From Paenibacillus endophyticus (lineage in GTDB: Bacteria; Bacillota; Bacilli; Paenibacillales; Paenibacillaceae), in NCBI RefSeq assembly GCF_014192395.1, contig NZ_JACHXW010000013.1:62001-126000 (forward strand): a DNA stretch of 64,000 nucleotides, given 5' to 3'. Position 1 is the first letter of the stretch. Every line of letters starts with the position of its first letter. The notes under the pieces were generated by a model. It was not told the DNA's origin and made no database searches. It saw only the letters and a list, made by a program, of their open reading frames with translations. Positions 60,201-64,000 of the stretch are shown here, piece after piece. Made by a program: the position numbers and the translations under genes.

Positions 60201-61112
60201 TTGTCGGCATGGGGCAATTATATTTACCGGACTGACGGCCCTGGCAAGTTCATCGATGGCAATGGCATGCAGAATGTGACCGTTCAGAACATTTGGGTCG
60301 AGCATTTCATCTGCTTGTACTGGGGCGTCAACTCCTCCTACAATACGTTCAAGGACAATCGGATCAAAAACACATTTGCAGATGGCATCAACATGACAAA
60401 CGGCTCGTCCTATAACGTCATCGACAACAACTATTCCAGAGGTGCCGGAGACGATGCCTTCGCCTTATTCAGCGCGGTAGATGCCGGCGGCTCCTACAAC
60501 GTTGGCAACAGATACATCAATCTCACCGCTACGTGCGTAAGGCGCGCAGCCGCTTTTGCCGTATACGGCGGTTCGGATAACCTCTACCAGAACCTTTACG
60601 GAGCAGATACGCTGACTTATCCGGGCATCACGATCAGCAGCTTAAGCTTCGGCTATAACACATTAGGCTTTGGCGATGTGGATACCGTAATCGACGGAGT
60701 AACTTTGGATCGTACGGGCGGAGACTTCTGGACCAGTGTCGGCGCGGATGACAAGATCAATGATTATCAAAACTTTGGCGCCATTTGGTTCTTCGGCGGA
60801 GACAGAACGTTCAAAAATATTTTGGTAAAAAATGTAGATATCAATAACCCGGTTTACTTTGGCCTTATGTTCCAGACCAAGTCGCCGGAAAACCTCGCTA
60901 TGCAGAACGTTCGCGTAGAGAACGTCAATATCAACAACCCGACCCGCTACGGGATCAAGCTTGTAGCCAGAGGAGAGCAAGGCCAAGGACCTGTTATCGG
61001 GCAAGCAAGCTTCACCAATGTGAAAGTGAATAACGCAGGTGTTGCGGCTATCTATGGCGAAGACAAAAGTCCGAATTTCACTGTCGTAAGAGTGTCCGGA
61101 AACAACTGGTAA
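57234..61112 (+). CDS. secreted multimodular beta-helix glucanase, probable GH87 alpha-1,3-glucanase
   Basis: The 1292-residue protein has a signal peptide (to AASAAG), a discoidin domain (about 38-180), a Thr-Pro linker, a CBM6/35 domain (about 195-325), a long Thr-Pro linker, a second discoidin (about 370-505), two CARDB domains (about 510-730), a carbohydrate-binding-like domain (about 740-890) and a C-terminal parallel beta-helix (about 900-1292). Discoidin-CBM6-discoidin followed by a helix is the layout I know from Paenibacillus alpha-1,3-glucanases. Asp1050 (FADGIN) and Asp1073-Asp1074 (GAGDDAFA) have the D...DD spacing of the GH87 catalytic residues. It would cut alpha-1,3-glucan of fungal walls. 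AGGAGG precedes the ATG. Confidence 0.87.
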   Translation: MYPMSKMLSKNPIAILFLAFVILLSQFTLYPPAASAAGGPNLALSKTVTASGHADVYVAGHVNDNNQGTYWESTNNAYPQWIQVDLGASTSIDQIILKLPAGWETRTQTLAVQGSTNGSTFTNIVGSTSYAFNPSINNNAVTISFAATSTRYVRLNITANTGWQGGQISEFEIYGTTTTPTPTPTTSPTPAPSGTYQAENAALVSGAKVNTDHTGFSGTGFVDGYWTQGATTTFTVNAAASGNYDVTLKYGNAQGSSRTLSIYVNGSKIRQTALGNLANWDTWGTKSETLSLNAGNNTIAYKYDSSDSGNVNLDQIAVAPSTAVPTPTPTVAPTASPTSTPTATPTPTATPTVTPTPTITPTPPTGGNLALGKSITSSSTVHTFVAANGNDGNTATYWEGGSNPSQLTVDLGSNHTITSIVVKLNPSSEWGARTQTIQVLANNQDNAAFTNLVSSAAYTFNPASGNTVTIPVSATAKQVRLNITANTGSSAGQVAEFEIYGTPAPNPDLTITGMSWTPSAPVETSAITLNATVKNNGSLGSPASTVNFYLGNVLAGSAPVSALAAGASATVSLNAGTKNAGTYAVSAKVDEGNAVVEQNEANNSYSSTASLIVAPVSSSDLVATAAWNPSNPSAGNAVAFTVNVKNQGNIASAGGAHAITAVLKNAAGTTVQTLTGSYSGTLAAGQSANVNVGSWTAANGSYTLTTTVAVDANEINIKQANNTGTANLYVGRGANMPFAIVEAESSSNTTNGTKLAPNFTPGDFAGEASGRSAVHLDAAGEYVEFTLGSAANAFVLRNAVAENTTGTISIYADGVSKGKFTVTSKFSYLYATPSTLGRLGYDNAPGAGLTAYWLYEDAQLMLDQVYPAGTKIKIQKDAGDVPWIYVDMIETENVAPPASNPDPSKYVEVSSSKSIEQALNEFRQDATKKGVFIPAGQWTINSKIFLYGRATEIVGAGPWHTKLVAPQDQSNTDVGFNIGATANGSTIKDLSAWGNYIYRTDGPGKFIDGNGMQNVTVQNIWVEHFICLYWGVNSSYNTFKDNRIKNTFADGINMTNGSSYNVIDNNYSRGAGDDAFALFSAVDAGGSYNVGNRYINLTATCVRRAAAFAVYGGSDNLYQNLYGADTLTYPGITISSLSFGYNTLGFGDVDTVIDGVTLDRTGGDFWTSVGADDKINDYQNFGAIWFFGGDRTFKNILVKNVDINNPVYFGLMFQTKSPENLAMQNVRVENVNINNPTRYGIKLVARGEQGQGPVIGQASFTNVKVNNAGVAAIYGEDKSPNFTVVRVSGNNW

Positions 61113-61132
61113 TTAAATCAAAATAACGAAGA

Positions 61133-61168
61133 ACAGCTTACTCGGGAAACCTTGTAAGCTGTTTTTTT
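61133..61168 (+). terminator. terminator of the glucanase gene
   Basis: ACAGCTTAC pairs with GTAAGCTGT, followed by seven T. Confidence 0.93.
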
Positions 61169-61355
61169 GTCGTCTGTATTCTTTTGGACAATCGTTGCTG
61201 CTAAGAGACCTTAAATGATCATGCTCGCAATGAAATCGTTATTCAAAATTTGTTGCATTAACTTTGTAAGGTTCGCAGCTGATTACTACCGTGCTCGGAA
61301 ATTTGTTAGTATATAGGGAGAGCTAACTCTATCTATCCATTCATTAAGGAGAACA

Positions 61356-62903
61356 ATGATGCTAATCACGATACTCATCCGGCTTTTTTTGCTTAGCTTA
61401 ACGTTATCTGAACTGTTCATAAGGGAGAATCAAGCGCCACTCATTCCCGCCGAGCAGGCTTCCTATTTCATTGCGCCCAATGGCAGTGATTCTAATGCGG
61501 GGACGATTGACTCACCATGGAAAACGGTACAGCATGCTGCGGATCTTGCGGAACCCGGCAGCACGGTATATCTGCGCAGCGGTGTCTATAAGCAGAAGCT
61601 CGTCATTACCCGATCCGGCTCTGCTGCCAAAGGGGCGATCACGTATTCCAATTACGAATCCGAGAAGGCGGTACTCGACGGAACAGGCCTCACAGTAGAG
61701 GGCTTGGAAGGAATCATCACCGTCAACGATGCTAGCTATATTCAAGTGAAAGGCTTGGAAATTCGGAATTACAAGTCGCGTTCGAGCGATGCTGCTCCCG
61801 TTGGCATTCTCGTTCAAGGCGCAGGGGGCTATATACAGCTCATAAGCAATAACATTCACAGCATTCAGAATACGGCTGCTCCTACAGGCAAGGGATTGAT
61901 TGGCCGTGATGCCCATGGCATTGCCCTCTACGGAACAAAGGCTCCTAAGTCTCTTCATCACATGACTATTGCAGACAATGAGCTGCATAATCTGGTGCTC
62001 GGGTCCAGTGAGTCGCTTGTGCTGAACGGCAACGTCGAGCAATTCATCCTATTGAATAACCGTATTTATGATAATGACAATATCGGAATCGATATCATCG
62101 GCTTTGAAGGCGTCGCACCGAGCCCCGCATTCGATCAAGCGCGAGATGGACTGATACAAGGGAATACGGTGTATAACATTTCATCGAACCACAATCCGTC
62201 CTATGGAACAAAGCTGCCAAATGACAGCAATGCGGCAGGCGGCATATATATCGATGGCGGGAAAAATATTGTCGTAGAGCGTAATCTCAGCTATCGCAAC
62301 GATATTGGAATTGAGCTCGCCTCCGAGCATAAAGGCAAAGCGACGAGCGGTATTACCGTTCGCAGCAATATCATTCATAGCAACCGGCTGACAGGAGTCG
62401 CAATCGGCGGCTATGATAAGCAGCGCGGCTCTACGACTGACAGCCGTATTGTCAACAACACCATTTACGACAATGATACCTCCGGCACTGGCAGCGGGCA
62501 GCTGTTCATCCAATACGATACAAGCAACAACCTCATACAAAACAACATCATAGCAGCAGCCTCCGGGAACATGATGATTTACAATGAATACAGGAAGAAT
62601 ACTGGCAATGTCGTTGATTATAATTTGTATTTCACGCCCGACGCGGGAACAAAGGCTGCGTGGGTATGGAAAAATAAAACCTATAGCGGGTTGGCTGATT
62701 ATCAATCTGGTACCGGTCAGGATGCTCACTCGCTGTTTGCTGATCCGAAATTTTCAAATCCGGAAAGCTTTGATCTCCATCTCCAGCCTGGCTCTCCAGC
62801 CATAGATAGAGGCTATAATGATCGCGAGTTGAAGCATACGTATGACTTTGACGAAAAACCGCGAGTAAACGGCACAACGATTGATATAGGAGCTTTCGAG
62901 TGA
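61356..62903 (+). CDS. secreted right-handed beta-helix protein (pectate lyase-like)
   Basis: The 515-residue protein has an N-terminal signal or anchor helix (ITILIRLFLLSLTLSELFI) and starts its mature part with YFIAPNGSDSNAGTIDSPWKT, the DUF1565 entry segment of family 9 lyases and related helices. Repeated NxI/NxxI rungs follow (VKGLEIRNY, ISNNIHSI, LLNNRIYDNDNIGIDIIGFEG, VRSNIIHSN, IVNNTIYDND, IQNNIIAAA). The end AIDRGYNDREL ... DIGAFE is the usual C-cap. Family 9 polysaccharide lyases are the closest class I know; the substrate is not clear. It lies after the glucanase but beyond a terminator. Confidence 0.83.
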   Translation: MMLITILIRLFLLSLTLSELFIRENQAPLIPAEQASYFIAPNGSDSNAGTIDSPWKTVQHAADLAEPGSTVYLRSGVYKQKLVITRSGSAAKGAITYSNYESEKAVLDGTGLTVEGLEGIITVNDASYIQVKGLEIRNYKSRSSDAAPVGILVQGAGGYIQLISNNIHSIQNTAAPTGKGLIGRDAHGIALYGTKAPKSLHHMTIADNELHNLVLGSSESLVLNGNVEQFILLNNRIYDNDNIGIDIIGFEGVAPSPAFDQARDGLIQGNTVYNISSNHNPSYGTKLPNDSNAAGGIYIDGGKNIVVERNLSYRNDIGIELASEHKGKATSGITVRSNIIHSNRLTGVAIGGYDKQRGSTTDSRIVNNTIYDNDTSGTGSGQLFIQYDTSNNLIQNNIIAAASGNMMIYNEYRKNTGNVVDYNLYFTPDAGTKAAWVWKNKTYSGLADYQSGTGQDAHSLFADPKFSNPESFDLHLQPGSPAIDRGYNDRELKHTYDFDEKPRVNGTTIDIGAFE

Positions 62904-63012
62904 AGATACGTAGAAAGAACGTGCAAGTTCAGTTCTAAAGCTCGATTGCGAACTGCAAAGGTAGATTTTTCAGCGTTTATTGAACGAATGGACAACTTTA
63001 AGGCCATGTACA

Positions 63013-63048
63013 GGAGCAGCGTGCCACGGCAGCTGCTCCTTATTTTTT
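63013..63048 (+). terminator. terminator of the beta-helix gene
   Basis: GGAGCAGC pairs with GCTGCTCC, followed by TTATTTTTT, about 110 bases past the stop. Confidence 0.9.
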
Positions 63049-63130
63049 ATAGAAGCTAAGTTCGCAAAACCCGCTCACTAGCGATCTTCCTCATTTCCTA
63101 CCGGGTTAACATCTTTTGTTGCAAGGCTAG

Positions 63131-63286
63131 TATACATATTGTCCATTAGGACGTTATATAACACTTGATTTCAGCTATCGCGAATTCTCCAACTTAGTAG
63201 GTATGCGCGAGGAGATGGTGAAGACATATTTATACCGGGCACGCAAGCAATTTCAGAAAAGATATGGAGGACTATACGATGAATGA
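63131..63286 (+). pseudogene. 3' remnant of an ECF sigma factor gene
   Basis: An open frame after a stop at 63128 reads ...LDFSYREFSNLVGMREEM, then VKTYLYRARKQFQKRYGGLY, ending at TGA 63284-63286. This is sigma region 4: the helix-turn-helix and the VKTxLxRARK motif. Region 2 and any start are missing; the 63050-63130 sequence upstream has no similar frame. The end overlaps the anti-sigma start by eight bases, as in intact SigM-like operons. Confidence 0.78.
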
Positions 63287-64000
63287 TAAAATTTCAAGCT
63301 TTGACGAGGAAGCTACCCTATCGGGCCTTATTAAGAAGGCCCGACGTAGAACGATTTGGAGAAACACCGGTATCTCTTTAGCGGTTACTTTGCTTATTCT
63401 TGGGGGAGGATGGTTCACCAATTTGCAATTACAGTACAGAAGCTCCGATAATACGTTGCGCGACATCGAAATGTTTAAGAAAATAAGCGGTCCCAATCTC
63501 TATAGATCAGGATCAAAGATTAAGTACGGTTTTCTACGTGGAACGCTTGAATACCAAACTTACAAGCTTGTAGCGGGGATTCCGGTCATCTGGGATCAGG
63601 AAACCTACGAGTTCAGCTCCTGGGGGAGTTTTTCACGCCCTCATTACTCAGACCTGTCCCTATTGGACCCGGTCATGCAGGAGGAAGGATTTCATTATTA
63701 TCGGCCCTTCAATCCCTACAACGGCGAGCGTGAGATGATGTTCTACCTTCCCGCTGTAAAATACGAAAACTATCTCAATGAGATTCCACAACTTAATGAC
63801 ATGGATGAACGGAAGTTAGTAGAATTGGCCCTCTCCTTCGATAGGAATTATACTTTAGAGCAAATCAAGGCGATGCTTCCATCAGATGTTCATCCCGTGT
63901 GGTATTGGGTTGATACCTATTCGGATATGAAACCATACATTGCCCACAAAATGCCGGACGAGTCCATTGTGAACCCTTTCCCCGATCCGGCGAGCAGAGT
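63279..64000 (+). CDS. anti-sigma factor with Sigma_reg domains (partial)
   Basis: From ATG 63279 (GGAGG upstream) the frame is open to the window edge, over 240 codons. A short cytosolic N-terminus rich in Lys and Arg (LIKKARRRTIWRNTG) is followed by one membrane helix (about 29-48; ISLAVTLLILGGGWF) and an extracellular domain (SGPNLYRSGSKIKYGFLRGT, GIPVIWDQE, ALSFDRNYTLEQIKAMLP). This is the layout of the YhdL-like regulators that hold SigM-type factors. Its partner upstream is only a fragment, so it is either an orphan or acts on another sigma factor. Confidence 0.85.
   Translation, partial: MNDKISSFDEEATLSGLIKKARRRTIWRNTGISLAVTLLILGGGWFTNLQLQYRSSDNTLRDIEMFKKISGPNLYRSGSKIKYGFLRGTLEYQTYKLVAGIPVIWDQETYEFSSWGSFSRPHYSDLSLLDPVMQEEGFHYYRPFNPYNGEREMMFYLPAVKYENYLNEIPQLNDMDERKLVELALSFDRNYTLEQIKAMLPSDVHPVWYWVDTYSDMKPYIAHKMPDESIVNPFPDPASR

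Overview
The window reads as chromosomal DNA of a Paenibacillus-like member of the Firmicutes (Paenibacillaceae). Grounds: strong AGGAGG-type ribosome sites, frequent TTG and GTG starts, SLH surface proteins, YesN-type response regulators, 7TM hybrid kinases, Btr-like AraC regulators fused to siderophore-binding domains, and a discoidin/CBM6/discoidin beta-helix enzyme of the alpha-1,3-glucanase type. I saw no rRNA, tRNA, phage, intact transposase or CRISPR array.

Layout. 1-9300 is signal transduction on the minus strand: a YesN-type regulator running off the left end, a lipoprotein, and a five-gene operon (MCP-like membrane protein, MHYT hybrid kinase, PAS hybrid kinase, single receiver, HD-GYP effector). 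The last gene of that operon ends inside a CTG/CTA microsatellite. 9400-19800 holds a SET-domain protein, an SDR with its TetR regulator, a second TetR followed in frame by the tail of a lost multicopper oxidase, a secreted GH10-like hydrolase, a PAS-MCP and a two-kinase hybrid sensor. 19950-24000 is a first iron locus: ferredoxin-NADP reductase, Btr-like regulator and siderophore-binding lipoprotein, each with a Fur box. 24280-32330 is mixed housekeeping and accessory genes, including a GNAT pseudogene.

32558-39433 is a divergent peptide/metal-type ABC transporter with a fused ATPase, two permeases with long N-terminal extensions and a binding protein whose lobes appear circularly permuted. 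The shared promoter region carries a PerR-like box. 39447-41781 contains five copies of an intergenic hairpin repeat with compensatory stem changes. 40395-43517 is an ECF42 sigma factor with two DGPF proteins. 43837-48714 and 54810-56851 are three more AraC/siderophore-binding loci. In two of them an AraC regulator runs in frame, with no stop, through a promoter and Fur box into a lipoprotein signal and a complete or frameshifted binding protein. 48914-54533 holds an HxlR/DoxX pair, CsbD and a large SLH/LRR protein. 57234-62903 encodes two secreted beta-helix proteins, the first a probable GH87 glucanase. The right end has a truncated ECF sigma gene and its anti-sigma factor.

The genes suggest a soil polysaccharide degrader with heavy sensing and iron-scavenging investment. 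Four Fur-linked siderophore-binding proteins lie here without any siderophore permease, so they must use a transporter encoded elsewhere. All calls come from reading the sequence; no database search was run.
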